From Saprospiraceae bacterium UBA2329 (lineage in GTDB: Bacteria > Bacteroidota > Bacteroidia > Chitinophagales > Saprospiraceae), in contig DDUV01000069.1 of the NCBI GenBank assembly GCA_002344975.1, positions 24,762-31,165 of the forward strand: a stretch of 6,404 nt of DNA, written 5' to 3'. Of this stretch, positions 1-6,257 are shown one piece after another (position 1 is the stretch's first letter; every line of letters begins with the position of its first letter). Below the pieces are notes generated by a model. The model was not told the DNA's origin and ran no database searches. It saw only the letters and a program-made list of their open reading frames with translations. The position numbers and the translations under genes are program-made.

Positions 1-61
1 CGAAGCCTTGGCGAAGGCGGGTTCGAGGTTCCGGGTTGCGCCGCCCACCGCCTACCGGTTC
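1..61. repeat. Left repeat island with a truncated hairpin repeat
   Basis: Positions 1-24 look like a hairpin repeat cut by the window edge: C, GAA, GCC, TT, GGC, GAA, GGCGG, GTTC. If the missing left bases are CCGC, this has the same design as the complete copy at 4227-4262 (outer stem CCGCC/GGCGG, GAA on both sides, a different inner stem). Positions 18-33 match 6224-6239 exactly over 16 bases, and 47-61 match 4436-4450 exactly over 15 bases, so the modules of all three spacers are shared. The island begins 10 bases beyond the stop codon of the regulator gene. No T-tract follows the hairpin on the minus strand inside the window, so I do not call it a terminator. Confidence 0.6.
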
Positions 62-70
62 CCCTCACCC

Positions 71-3000
71 CTACACCTGACTCGGCGAAACGCCGAACTT
101 CTCTTTAAAAGCCCTGGAGAAATACTTTTCACTGCCGAACCCTACCTTATAGGCCACTTCATACACCAGCCCTTCCTGATTGCGGAGCATGGCCATGGCC
201 CGATCTAAGCGGTAATCCCGCACAAAATCGGTCACATTTTGGTCGGTCAGCGCCTTCAGCTTTCTGTGCAGTTGCACCCTGCTGATGAGCATCTGCCGGG
301 CTAGTTCTTCCACACTGAGGTTTTCATCGGAGAGGTGTTGTTCCACCAAAGCCAAAAATCGCTGCATGAACTCCTTGTCCGGTTCTGAAACATGATCCGG
401 TATGCCTGCAGGTGCTGCTGCGGGGCGCTCCTGAGCGTATTTGAGGCGCATTCGGCGGCGCTGCTCTGTGAGGTTGGCCATGCGCGCCAGCAACTCTTCG
501 GTATTAAAAGGCTTGGTCAGGTAGTCGTCGGCGCCGGTGCGTAAACCGGTTATTTTTGAATCTACTGCCGATTTGGCCGTGAGCAGTATGATGGGAATAT
601 GCGCTGTGAGTTCGTCATTTTTCAAGGCTTCGCAAAGCTCGAACCCGTTTTTGAGCGGCATCATCACGTCAGAAATGATGATGTCGGGCACCAACAGGCG
701 AGCCTTTTCTATGCCCTCTGCTCCGTTGGAAGCCTCCACCACCTGCCACCTGTCGCCGATGCACTCCTGCACGAAGGCTCTCAGTTCGGCATTGTCCTCC
801 GCCAACAGTGCGATGGGTTTGTCTAAGTTGTCGGAATAGTTTGAGGAGGTCGAAACGGCAGCAACTTCTACATGCTGTTCTTTTTTAACAGTTGGATTCT
901 GCACCTCGACAGCAGTGCTTTCGGGCAGATACAGGGTAAAAATGGCCCCCTTGCCGAGACTGCTTTGCACATCCAGGCGGCCTCCCAGCAACTCGGCCAG
1001 TTCCTTACTGAGCGCCAATCCTATGCCGGAGCCTTTTACTTGCTGTGAGGAGGCGTTCTCGGCCTGATAGAAGCGGTCGAAAATGCGGAGCTGGTCTTTT
1101 TCAGAAATGCCCACACCGGTATCAGACACCACGATCTCCACACCTGCCTTGCCCTCTGAATGGCTTGCGCTCACTCTTACTTTGCCACCCTGTGGAGTGA
1201 ATTTCAATGCGTTGGAAATCAGATTATTGACGATTAATTCTGTTTTTTTAAAATCAAAAACCACGGCATGGAGCGGGCCTTTTGCAGCAAAAGAAAGCTG
1301 TATGCCCCGCTGATCGGCCAAGGGCAAAAACGCCTGCACCCATTCTCGCGTGGCTTCCTCCAGGTTGCCGCGACGGAGGTCGGTGCTCATGCTGCCGCTC
1401 TCCAATTTGGCCAGATCGAGCAGTTGATTCACCATGTCCAACAATCTCAAACTGTTGGTCTCTATGCGCTGCGCATGCGCGATGGTTTCGGCCTCGTCCG
1501 ATTGGGAGCGAATGCGGCGGGCCGGTTCCAGAATCAAAGCGAGCGGCGTGCGAAACTCGTGGGTGATGTTGTTGAAAAAATTGCTTTTCATTTCCTCCAA
1601 TGCCTTGAGGCGTTGTGTTTCGCGGTGCTCGAAGGCCAACTGTTCGCGTTCCTTCACCCGTCGTACCTGAAAACGGTAGGCGCCCCATACCAAAAATGTG
1701 ATGCTGAGAAAATAGCTGAAATAGGCTGGCCGGGAACTCCACCAGGGCGGGCGTATGACGATGGAAATAGGGTGATGGATAGGCTGCCAGTTGCCTTCTC
1801 CGTTGCTGCCTTCCGCGAGCAGGGTGTATCGTCCCGGAGCCAGATGCGTAAAGTGCGCAAAGCGATAAGTGCCGGTTTCTACCCAGTCGGGGTCGGCGCC
1901 CACGAGGCGGTAGCGATAGCGGTTTTTGGCGGGGTCGGTGAAGTCCAATACGGTAAATTCAAAAGACAGGTTGTTTTGGTTGTGCTTGATTTTCAGTTCT
2001 TTGAGCAGGTCCAATGCCGGCAATTCCTTCCCATTGGCGAGCACATCGGCGGCGGCTTGCTGGTTGATGCGCAGCCCCACGAGATAAACCGGCGGCGGGG
2101 TGGTATCGGGCAATACTTCTTCGGGGAAAAAGTGATTGAGGCCGTTGACGCCTCCAAAAAGGAGTTCCCCATTGGCCGCTTTAAAAAAGGCCTGGGTATT
2201 GAACTCGTTGTCTTGCAAGCCCTGAGCGGCGGTGAACGCGGTGATGGTTTGCGGCTCGCGTTGCTCATTCAGTCTTATGCGGGCCAGGCCCCGGTTGGTG
2301 CTGCACCAGAGTTCATTGGGCTGGCCGGGCAGGATGCCATACACTACGTTGTCGGGCAGGCCCTGCCGCGTATGGAGGTGCGTGATGCGCCCGCTGCGCA
2401 TGTCCAAGCGGTTGATGCCGCCGCCTTTGGTACCGATCCAGAGGATGTCGTTGGGGCGCTGGGGGTCGGGCAGGAGGCAGGCGATGGAGTTGTTGTTGAG
2501 GCTCTGAGGGTTGTCGGTGGTGGCCTGTGTGAGTTCAAATTGCCGGGCGCCGTTTTTCAGCGAGCCTTTGACCAAGCCCTGCTGTGTGCCGATCCACCAG
2601 ACGCCGTTGGGGCTTTCGGCCAATGCGGTGGCGCGCACGGTTTCCGGTTTTTCTTTAAAAACGACCGAGTAGTCGAAATACTCATAGCGACCATTGCGAG
2701 GATTGAGCTGGGCCAAAAGACAGTTGACTCCGGTGGCCAAAAGGCGTTGGTCGCGGGTGCGTATCAGTCTGGCGTAGGGATATATTTTGAATGGTTGTGA
2801 TTGGCCTCTGATGATGATGTCTTTGGAAAACGGATAAGAGGTGCCTTGCCCGTCGGCGGGATTGTACCGCCTGATTTCCACATCGCCGTCGTCAGCTTCG
2901 GCGCGGCCCAGCAGCCAGTAGGCGCCGTCGGGACTGAAAGCCATATCCAACACTCGCCAGGGAACCCCGCCGAAGGCTCGCTGCGAGGCCACTTTACCGG

Positions 3001-4126
3001 AGAGGGGGTCGTAGGCATAAGTTTCGTTGACGATTTTAGCAAAGTACGCACCGGCCGGGCTGCGCCATACCCCCCAGATACTGAGACCCGCAGCGCCGCT
3101 GTGAAAGAGCTGTTTGCGGGGATTTATTTTGCGAAGGCCGTAGCCCTGCGTGCCTACCCAGATGTTGCCGTTGCGGTCGTTAGTGACAGAAGTAATGCGG
3201 GCGTCGAGTGTCCAATGAGGCTTGGAAAAATTCAGGTCTTCGCCGGGCTTCAGAAGCCAGAGGTAGTTGTTGACGGAAATCCAATAATTGCCGTCGGGGA
3301 GGGCTTTCGCGGTAACGCGGTGTACGGGCATCCCATTGGCCTGTTGCGTAGGTATGTTTCGTTCCGGCCCGTCGAAATAGACCAAGTTGCCGGGCAGTGC
3401 GCCCCATACCGACGGGCGATGGTTGTGTATTTGCGACCAATTGACGGGGCGCACGAAGCCTTTGTCGGGCAGCACCTGATAGGCCGCCGTGCCGGAATAC
3501 ACCCATACGGCGCCGTCGGGCTGTGTATGGATGGAAGTGAGTTCTACTAAGGGATCTTCGCCGGGCGCCCGGAATTGTTCGAGGGGGAAAAGAGTCAGAT
3601 TGGCGGCTTTGCTCAACGATTCCCTATCCGGCAATTGCTCCGGCCAGGATGGGGGCAATGCGATGCGCACTAAGCCATTGCCGTTTTGCAGCAGATAAAT
3701 GGCGCCGTCGGGAGCTTCGGTTATCTGGATGACTTCAAAAGATGTGCCCTGCATATTGCGCCCAAAGTTGAGGTCAAAGTGGTAAAACCTGTCGCTGCGG
3801 GGGGCATATACGTCCACGCCTTTGCTTTCGGTGCCGGCCCAGAGCAGGCCGCGACTGTCTTCGAAGAGTGCAGTGATGGTGTTTTCGGAAAGAGAATAGG
3901 AATCGAAGGGGTCGTTGCTGAAAATTTTGAAATTATAGCCGTCGTAGCGGTTGAGGCCGTCTTTGGTGGCAATCCAGAGGAATCCGTCACGGGTTTGCAC
4001 CATGTCGAAAATCATGCCTTGAGACAGTCCGTGCTCTATGGTAATACGCTCTAAAAGAGGGCTTTGTGCAAACAGTGTTGCGAAGCCGAAGAGAAGAGTG
4101 AAGCAGAGGCGTGCTTTCAGATACAT
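71..4126 (-). CDS. Hybrid two-component system sensor/regulator (periplasmic propeller, kinase, receiver, AraC output)
   Basis: One-polypeptide signalling protein of 1351 residues, in the usual size range for the family. Residues 1-20 form a signal peptide, probably cleaved at LFA-QS. Residues about 25-700 carry two-component propeller blades, clearest near 50-63, 94-107, 320-335, 509-521, 561-575, 605-617 and 654-666 (W-I-G-T...G-L/G-N-R type); blades between them are degenerate. A Y_Y_Y domain spans about 711-792 and one membrane helix about 799-819. The kinase has its H-box with phospho-acceptor His856 (NITHEFRTPL), N-box Asn968/Asn972, G1 DTGVGI at 1002-1007, F-box 1014-1023 and G2 GSGIGLAL at 1032-1039. 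The receiver (about 1103-1220) has Glu1110/Asp1111, phospho-acceptor Asp1153, Thr1183 and Lys1205. A two-helix-turn-helix AraC domain fills about 1255-1351. All key residues are present, so it should be active. The start at 4126 is chosen because it is an ATG directly before the signal peptide and a -7 element lies 34-41 bases upstream; the frame stays open to a TTG at 4336, but only through repeats. Known family members sense polysaccharide breakdown products and control uptake loci; the ligand here is unknown. Confidence 0.97.
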   Translation of the reverse strand: MYLKARLCFTLLFGFATLFAQSPLLERITIEHGLSQGMIFDMVQTRDGFLWIATKDGLNRYDGYNFKIFSNDPFDSYSLSENTITALFEDSRGLLWAGTESKGVDVYAPRSDRFYHFDLNFGRNMQGTSFEVIQITEAPDGAIYLLQNGNGLVRIALPPSWPEQLPDRESLSKAANLTLFPLEQFRAPGEDPLVELTSIHTQPDGAVWVYSGTAAYQVLPDKGFVRPVNWSQIHNHRPSVWGALPGNLVYFDGPERNIPTQQANGMPVHRVTAKALPDGNYWISVNNYLWLLKPGEDLNFSKPHWTLDARITSVTNDRNGNIWVGTQGYGLRKINPRKQLFHSGAAGLSIWGVWRSPAGAYFAKIVNETYAYDPLSGKVASQRAFGGVPWRVLDMAFSPDGAYWLLGRAEADDGDVEIRRYNPADGQGTSYPFSKDIIIRGQSQPFKIYPYARLIRTRDQRLLATGVNCLLAQLNPRNGRYEYFDYSVVFKEKPETVRATALAESPNGVWWIGTQQGLVKGSLKNGARQFELTQATTDNPQSLNNNSIACLLPDPQRPNDILWIGTKGGGINRLDMRSGRITHLHTRQGLPDNVVYGILPGQPNELWCSTNRGLARIRLNEQREPQTITAFTAAQGLQDNEFNTQAFFKAANGELLFGGVNGLNHFFPEEVLPDTTPPPVYLVGLRINQQAAADVLANGKELPALDLLKELKIKHNQNNLSFEFTVLDFTDPAKNRYRYRLVGADPDWVETGTYRFAHFTHLAPGRYTLLAEGSNGEGNWQPIHHPISIVIRPPWWSSRPAYFSYFLSITFLVWGAYRFQVRRVKEREQLAFEHRETQRLKALEEMKSNFFNNITHEFRTPLALILEPARRIRSQSDEAETIAHAQRIETNSLRLLDMVNQLLDLAKLESGSMSTDLRRGNLEEATREWVQAFLPLADQRGIQLSFAAKGPLHAVVFDFKKTELIVNNLISNALKFTPQGGKVRVSASHSEGKAGVEIVVSDTGVGISEKDQLRIFDRFYQAENASSQQVKGSGIGLALSKELAELLGGRLDVQSSLGKGAIFTLYLPESTAVEVQNPTVKKEQHVEVAAVSTSSNYSDNLDKPIALLAEDNAELRAFVQECIGDRWQVVEASNGAEGIEKARLLVPDIIISDVMMPLKNGFELCEALKNDELTAHIPIILLTAKSAVDSKITGLRTGADDYLTKPFNTEELLARMANLTEQRRRMRLKYAQERPAAAPAGIPDHVSEPDKEFMQRFLALVEQHLSDENLSVEELARQMLISRVQLHRKLKALTDQNVTDFVRDYRLDRAMAMLRNQEGLVYEVAYKVGFGSEKYFSRAFKEKFGVSPSQV

Positions 4127-4159
4127 GAGTTTTGGAGGGTGTTGATGTGCAAATCGGGG

Positions 4160-4167
4160 CAAAGATA
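4160..4167 (-). promoter_or_regulatory. Predicted -7 element of the regulator promoter
   Basis: On the minus strand these bases read TATCTTTG, a perfect match to the Bacteroidota -7 consensus TAnnTTTG. Transcription would begin about 5-7 bases downstream, giving a leader of roughly 27 bases before the ATG at 4126. No TTG lies at the expected 19-21 base spacing; the nearest one is only 12 bases away, and the -33 zone falls in the GGGTTTC-like repeat. A promoter lacking a good -33 element may need an activator. No Shine-Dalgarno sequence lies before the ATG, which is normal in this phylum. Confidence 0.6.
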
Positions 4168-4170
4168 GTG

Positions 4171-4223
4171 TTTTGGGTTCAAGGTTTTGGGTTTCGGGTT
4201 TCGGGTTCAAGGTTTCGGGTTTC
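4171..4223. repeat. G-rich GGGTTTC-like repeat block with quadruplex potential
   Basis: The plus strand holds five GGG runs, at 4175, 4189, 4196, 4203 and 4217, separated by TTTC or by a TTCAAGGTTTY linker. The spacing fits a G-quadruplex. The block starts four bases upstream of the -7 element of the regulator promoter and occupies its -33 zone; the G-rich strand is the template strand. The same words (GGGTTTC, GGGTTC) recur at 6009-6032 and 6205-6250. The 7-base period is not a multiple of three, which argues against coding. Confidence 0.7.
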
Positions 4224-4226
4224 ATC

Positions 4227-4262
4227 CGCCGAACCACGCTACAGGCGTGGGAAGGCGGGTTC
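4227..4262. repeat. Imperfect palindromic hairpin repeat
   Basis: A complete hairpin: outer stem CCGCC (4227-4231) with GGCGG (4254-4258), GAA on each side forming a symmetric internal loop, inner stem CCACGC with GCGTGG, and loop TACAG. GTTC follows, as it does in the partial copy at 1-24. The CCACG/CGTGG inner stem also occurs at 6046-6062 with a different loop and without the outer stem. There is no T-tract on either strand, so it is not an intrinsic terminator. It resembles the palindromic units that REP-associated transposases mobilise, but no transposase gene is in the window. Confidence 0.7.
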
Positions 4263-4270
4263 AATGTTCT

Positions 4271-4392
4271 GGGTTGGAACGGCTGTTGGCTGTTGGCTGC
4301 TGGCTGATTTCGGGTTGGAACGGCTGTTGGCTGCAAGCTACTGGCCTCAAGCTACTGGCTGCTGGCTACTGGCTACTGGCTGCTGGCTGTGA
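4271..4392. repeat. Heptamer arrays (TGYTGGC / TACTGGC) and duplicated 22-base unit
   Basis: A 22-base unit beginning GGGTTGGAACGGCTG occurs exactly at 4271-4292 and 4312-4333, and with two T-to-C changes at 5912-5933 upstream of the porin. Heptamers follow in tandem: TGTTGGC, TGTTGGC, TGCTGGC at 4284-4304, and TACTGGC, TGCTGGC, TACTGGC, TACTGGC, TGCTGGC at 4353-4387. CAAGCTACTGGC is duplicated at a step of 14 bases (4334 and 4348), exactly two heptamers. The pattern looks like expansion by slippage. An open frame runs through it in both directions only because the repeat happens to lack stops. Confidence 0.8.
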
Positions 4393-4400
4393 TCTCTCTA

Positions 4401-4450
4401 CGCTTAGCACCGCCCACTCGCGCTTAGAACCGCCTACCGCCTACCGGTTC
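4401..4450. repeat. Imperfect 20-base direct repeat plus shared ACCGCCTACCGGTTC module
   Basis: The 20-base blocks 4401-4420 and 4421-4440 both begin CGCTTAG and continue with CCGCC; they differ at a few positions. The module ACCGCCTACCGGTTC at 4436-4450 is identical to 47-61 at the left edge of the window, so it recurs downstream of the regulator as well as between the two genes. No coding or regulatory role is evident. Confidence 0.6.
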
Positions 4451-4617
4451 GGGTTTTGCGCCAGTGACAGTAGCGGATGCGCTGCGCCGTTTCGGCAGCA
4501 GTGCCGGTTTCTGCCTTGATGCTGCGGAACTGCGGAGCGCATGGAGCGGATGGCACGGCCCCGCCAGGCGATGAGGGAGGGTTTGGGGGAGGGGATGTTG
4601 GAGGCGGGGGGCGCCCC
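4451..4617. other. Unexplained spacer segment with a bulged hairpin and a strong G-quadruplex motif
   Basis: Bases 4451-4572 match none of the repeat words nearby. They contain a hairpin at 4482-4501: CTGC-GCCG pairs with CGGC-A-GCAG around a TTT loop, with a one-base bulge. Bases 4575-4594 on the plus strand are G3-A-G3-TTT-G5-A-G4, an almost ideal quadruplex motif with loops of 1, 3 and 1. It lies about 36 bases beyond the porin stop codon on the template strand. The perfect palindrome GGGGCGCCCC sits at 4608-4617. A 61-codon minus-strand frame crosses the segment from a TTG, but it is proline-rich at its start, runs into repeats and resembles no family I know. Confidence 0.45.
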
Positions 4618-4650
4618 AAAAATAAAAAATCAGATGCCGAATTCGACCTG
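4618..4650 (-). terminator. Possible weak intrinsic terminator overlapping the porin stop codon
   Basis: On the minus strand the last coding bases can fold: CAGGT then CG pair with CG and ATCTG around an AATT loop, with a two-base bulge and one G-T wobble. The stem ends at the stop codon (TGA at 4632-4630) and is followed by six T, an A and five T. The stem is short and imperfect, so termination may be partial, and the G-quadruplex motif just beyond may contribute. It would separate the porin transcript from the regulator. Confidence 0.35.
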
Positions 4651-5811
4651 AAACATGGCCACTAAGCGCTCGCGGCGGGCGGCAGCGCTGATGGTGCTTT
4701 GGTAGCCGGTGTGCGCCTGCACTTTGATGCGGTGTTTGTTGAGGTACTTATTGACGCCGAAGAGTATCTCCCGCTGGTGGCTGAGTGGCGAGCCGGCGGC
4801 CATTTGTACGCGACTGAAACGGAGGACAGGCTCCCAGAAATTGCGCAGGGTGTAGCTGTACTGGAGGTTGAGGCCTGTGCCGGCGGGTATGCCGATGGCG
4901 GCGCCTGTTGCGTCTGGCGCGATGAGCAGATTGGAGCGGCGGTGCATCCACTCTGCTAGGCAGGCGTGGCCGCGATATTTGAACATGGCATCGGCGATCC
5001 AGGTGTTGAGGTCAATGCCTTGTGCGAGGGGTATGCCCAATTGGCCTCCACTTTGGCGGGTTTCCTCGTTGTGACTGTAGGTGAGTGCGAGCGAGAGGCG
5101 GGGCTGTTGCTCGAATTCCAGATCGCCCTCGGAGTAGTCGCCGTTGCCGGCAAAATCGCCCCAGGGCAGCCACTCTGTGCGGAGGGTATAGGCCAGGCCC
5201 TGGTCGGTGCGGGTGATGTTGCGGCCTTCGCCGGTGGAAATGGCGCCTTTGAGATTGATGAGCGAGTTGCCGAGGGGCTGGTTGAAGTAGGCGAAGAGAC
5301 CGAAGTCGCGGTCGAGGGTGAAAGCGGCGTTGGCGATGGAGCGGTCGGCAAACTGCATGTTGCCGGATGAGGTGACGCGCTGGCGGTTGCCGGGGAGTTT
5401 GGACTGGCCCATGCCGACGTAAAAGCGGGGGCTGAAATGGTAATAAACAATGGCATCGCGGATGATTTTGGCCTCGCCGCCGTTTTCGAAATCCTGATCG
5501 GATCGGGAGAAAGATAGCTGGATGTAATACTGAAGCCTAGGGCTGCCTACGAAGCCGTCGAAGCGCAGGCGGAGACGGCGCACACGGGCTTCCCACTCTT
5601 GTACCGAGAGATCGGGGAGGGTATTGCTGCGGGCGCCGATGCGGTTTTGCATACGGAAGCGCATGTTGAGCAAAAAGTTGGAATCATGGGAGAAAGACAG
5701 CCCCTTACCGACGCTGACCATGGCGCGCTCGTCGCTTTCGGATTGAGCGCCGGCAAGGGTGCAAGCGGCGAAAATGAGTATAAAAATGAAGAAGTGGCGA
5801 TGTGCTGACAT
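4630..5811 (-). CDS. Outer-membrane porin, phosphate-selective O/P (OprO/OprP-like) family
   Basis: A 393-residue beta-barrel protein of the outer membrane. Residues 1-22 form a signal peptide, with cleavage most likely at AGA-QS; the Cys at 17 could suggest a lipobox, but the preceding Phe and the better downstream site argue against it. The family is recognised from the mature start (G-K-G-L-S-F, then FRMQNRIG), RRLRLRFDGFVG near 78-89, repeated alternating hydrophobic strands such as LQYYIQLSF, the segment DAIVYYHFSPRFYVGMGQSK around 119-138, and the TSSGNMQFADRS...DRDFGLFAYF stretch around 147-176. It ends in a barrel-type terminal strand (AMFQVEFGI). Length is normal for the family. The ATG at 5811 is chosen because it opens the signal peptide and a good promoter lies upstream; the frame extends to a TTG at 6102 only through repeats. 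Known relatives pass phosphate or other anions, but substrate cannot be read from sequence, and many Bacteroidota members are simply called porins. It lies 503 bases upstream of the regulator on the same strand. Confidence 0.9.
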   Translation of the reverse strand: MSAHRHFFIFILIFAACTLAGAQSESDERAMVSVGKGLSFSHDSNFLLNMRFRMQNRIGARSNTLPDLSVQEWEARVRRLRLRFDGFVGSPRLQYYIQLSFSRSDQDFENGGEAKIIRDAIVYYHFSPRFYVGMGQSKLPGNRQRVTSSGNMQFADRSIANAAFTLDRDFGLFAYFNQPLGNSLINLKGAISTGEGRNITRTDQGLAYTLRTEWLPWGDFAGNGDYSEGDLEFEQQPRLSLALTYSHNEETRQSGGQLGIPLAQGIDLNTWIADAMFKYRGHACLAEWMHRRSNLLIAPDATGAAIGIPAGTGLNLQYSYTLRNFWEPVLRFSRVQMAAGSPLSHQREILFGVNKYLNKHRIKVQAHTGYQSTISAAARRERLVAMFQVEFGI

Positions 5812-5843
5812 AAGCAGAAAATGATTGAAGGCAGGAACGGGCG

Positions 5844-5874
5844 CGAAGGTAAGGAAGGGGAGCGTACCCTGCAA
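5844..5874 (-). promoter_or_regulatory. Predicted promoter of the porin gene
   Basis: On the minus strand TACCTTCG (5851-5844) matches the Bacteroidota -7 consensus TAnnTTTG at all but one base. A TTG (5874-5872) lies exactly 20 bases upstream, the expected spacing for the -33 element. The predicted leader is about 25-30 bases to the ATG at 5811, similar to the regulator gene. There is no Shine-Dalgarno sequence; the bases just before the ATG are T-rich. Confidence 0.6.
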
Positions 5875-5960
5875 GTCAGGGCGTGACTCCGGTTTCGAGG
5901 TGCAAGGTTTCGGGTTGGAACGGCTGCTGGCCGCTAGCTTTTGGCCGCGTTTTCCTCTCG

Positions 5961-6101
5961 TTCGCGGGATTTCGCGTGTTTCGCGTTGATTCGCGTTAGA
6001 ACTTCGCGTTTCGGGTTCCGGGTTTCGGGTTTCCCTCGCGCTGTGCCACGACGGAGGCGTGGTTCGCGGGATTTCGCGTGATTCGCTAAAGTTCGCGTTC
6101 A
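5961..6101. repeat. Two matching arrays of helically phased TTCGCG repeats
   Basis: TTCGCG starts at 5961, 5971, 5980 and 5990, with one more at 6003, and again at 6063, 6073, (6082 as TTCGCT) and 6092. Both arrays have the same 10-9-10 spacing and open with the same 18 bases, so the second is a copy displaced by 102 bases. Between them lie a GGGTTTC-like block (6009-6032) and a hairpin, CCACG (6046-6050) with CGTGG (6058-6062). The array begins about 85 bases upstream of the porin -33 element. It could be a neutral repeat or a set of binding sites on one face of the helix. Confidence 0.75.
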
Positions 6102-6120
6102 AAAATTCCGCGCCGCGACG

Positions 6121-6204
6121 ACAGGCCTCCTGTTAAAGTAGGGGTGCCGGATGCGGGTGGAACCCGCAGGATAGTTGGCACGAGGTATGAACCTCGCGCC
6201 GGCA
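6121..6204. other. Possible three-way-junction structured element
   Basis: Perfect complementary segments nest neatly. TGCCGG (6145-6150) pairs with CCGGCA (6199-6204). Inside lie GCGGGT-GGA-ACCCGC (6153-6167) and CGAGGT-ATGA-ACCTCG (6181-6196), with linkers of 2, 13 and 2 bases. A separate hairpin, ACAGG-CCT-CCTGT, sits at 6121-6133. A competing pairing exists: GTGCC (6144-6148) with GGCAC (6177-6181). The motif could be read from either strand. It resembles no riboswitch or ribozyme I know; it may be a compound palindromic repeat rather than an RNA. It lies outside the predicted porin leader. Confidence 0.4.
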
Positions 6205-6250
6205 GGTTTCGGGTTCGGGTTTCCGGGTTCGAGGTTCCGCGTTTCGGGGG
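6205..6250. repeat. G-rich GGGTTC-like repeat block
   Basis: GGG runs occur at 6211, 6217, 6225 and as five G at 6246-6250, joined by short TTC-type linkers, so a quadruplex is possible on the plus strand. The 16 bases at 6224-6239 are identical to 18-33 at the other end of the window, more than 6 kb away, which shows that the block belongs to a dispersed repeat family. Confidence 0.6.
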
Positions 6251-6257
6251 TAGTGAT

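Noticed and set aside
1268..3550. Very long plus-strand open frame opposite the regulator, interrupted by one stop near 2800, with a further open stretch at 3686-4054
   Set aside because: Its codons are exact reverse complements of the regulator codons, so stops arise only where the regulator uses TTA, CTA or TCA. Those codons are rare here. The translation resembles no family, while the minus strand gives an intact signalling protein.
4127..4336. Longer start for the regulator at a TTG
   Set aside because: The extra 70 residues are translated GGGTTTC and heptamer repeats, lie across the predicted promoter, and would bury the signal peptide.
4284..4387. CRISPR-like array
   Set aside because: Units are seven bases in direct tandem, with no unique spacers and no cas genes.
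4434..4619. 61-codon minus-strand frame between the two genes
   Set aside because: It starts at TTG in a C-rich quadruplex complement, ends in a repeat module, and shows no family resemblance or start signal.
4608..4630. Terminator formed by the GGGGCGCCCC palindrome and adjacent A/T tract
   Set aside because: On the minus strand the T-tract comes before the palindrome, and on the plus strand the palindrome is followed by A, so neither strand has stem-then-T order.
4966..5370. Plus-strand open frame of 134 codons inside the porin
   Set aside because: Same codon-register effect opposite a clear porin gene; no promoter or known domain.
5812..6102. Longer start for the porin at a TTG
   Set aside because: The extra 97 residues come from repeats, cross the predicted promoter, and would place the signal peptide internally.
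6145..6204. Hammerhead ribozyme, tRNA or known riboswitch
   Set aside because: The three-way junction lacks the CTGATGA and GAAA hammerhead core, there is no T-loop or acceptor pattern of a tRNA, and no conserved riboswitch core that I recognise.
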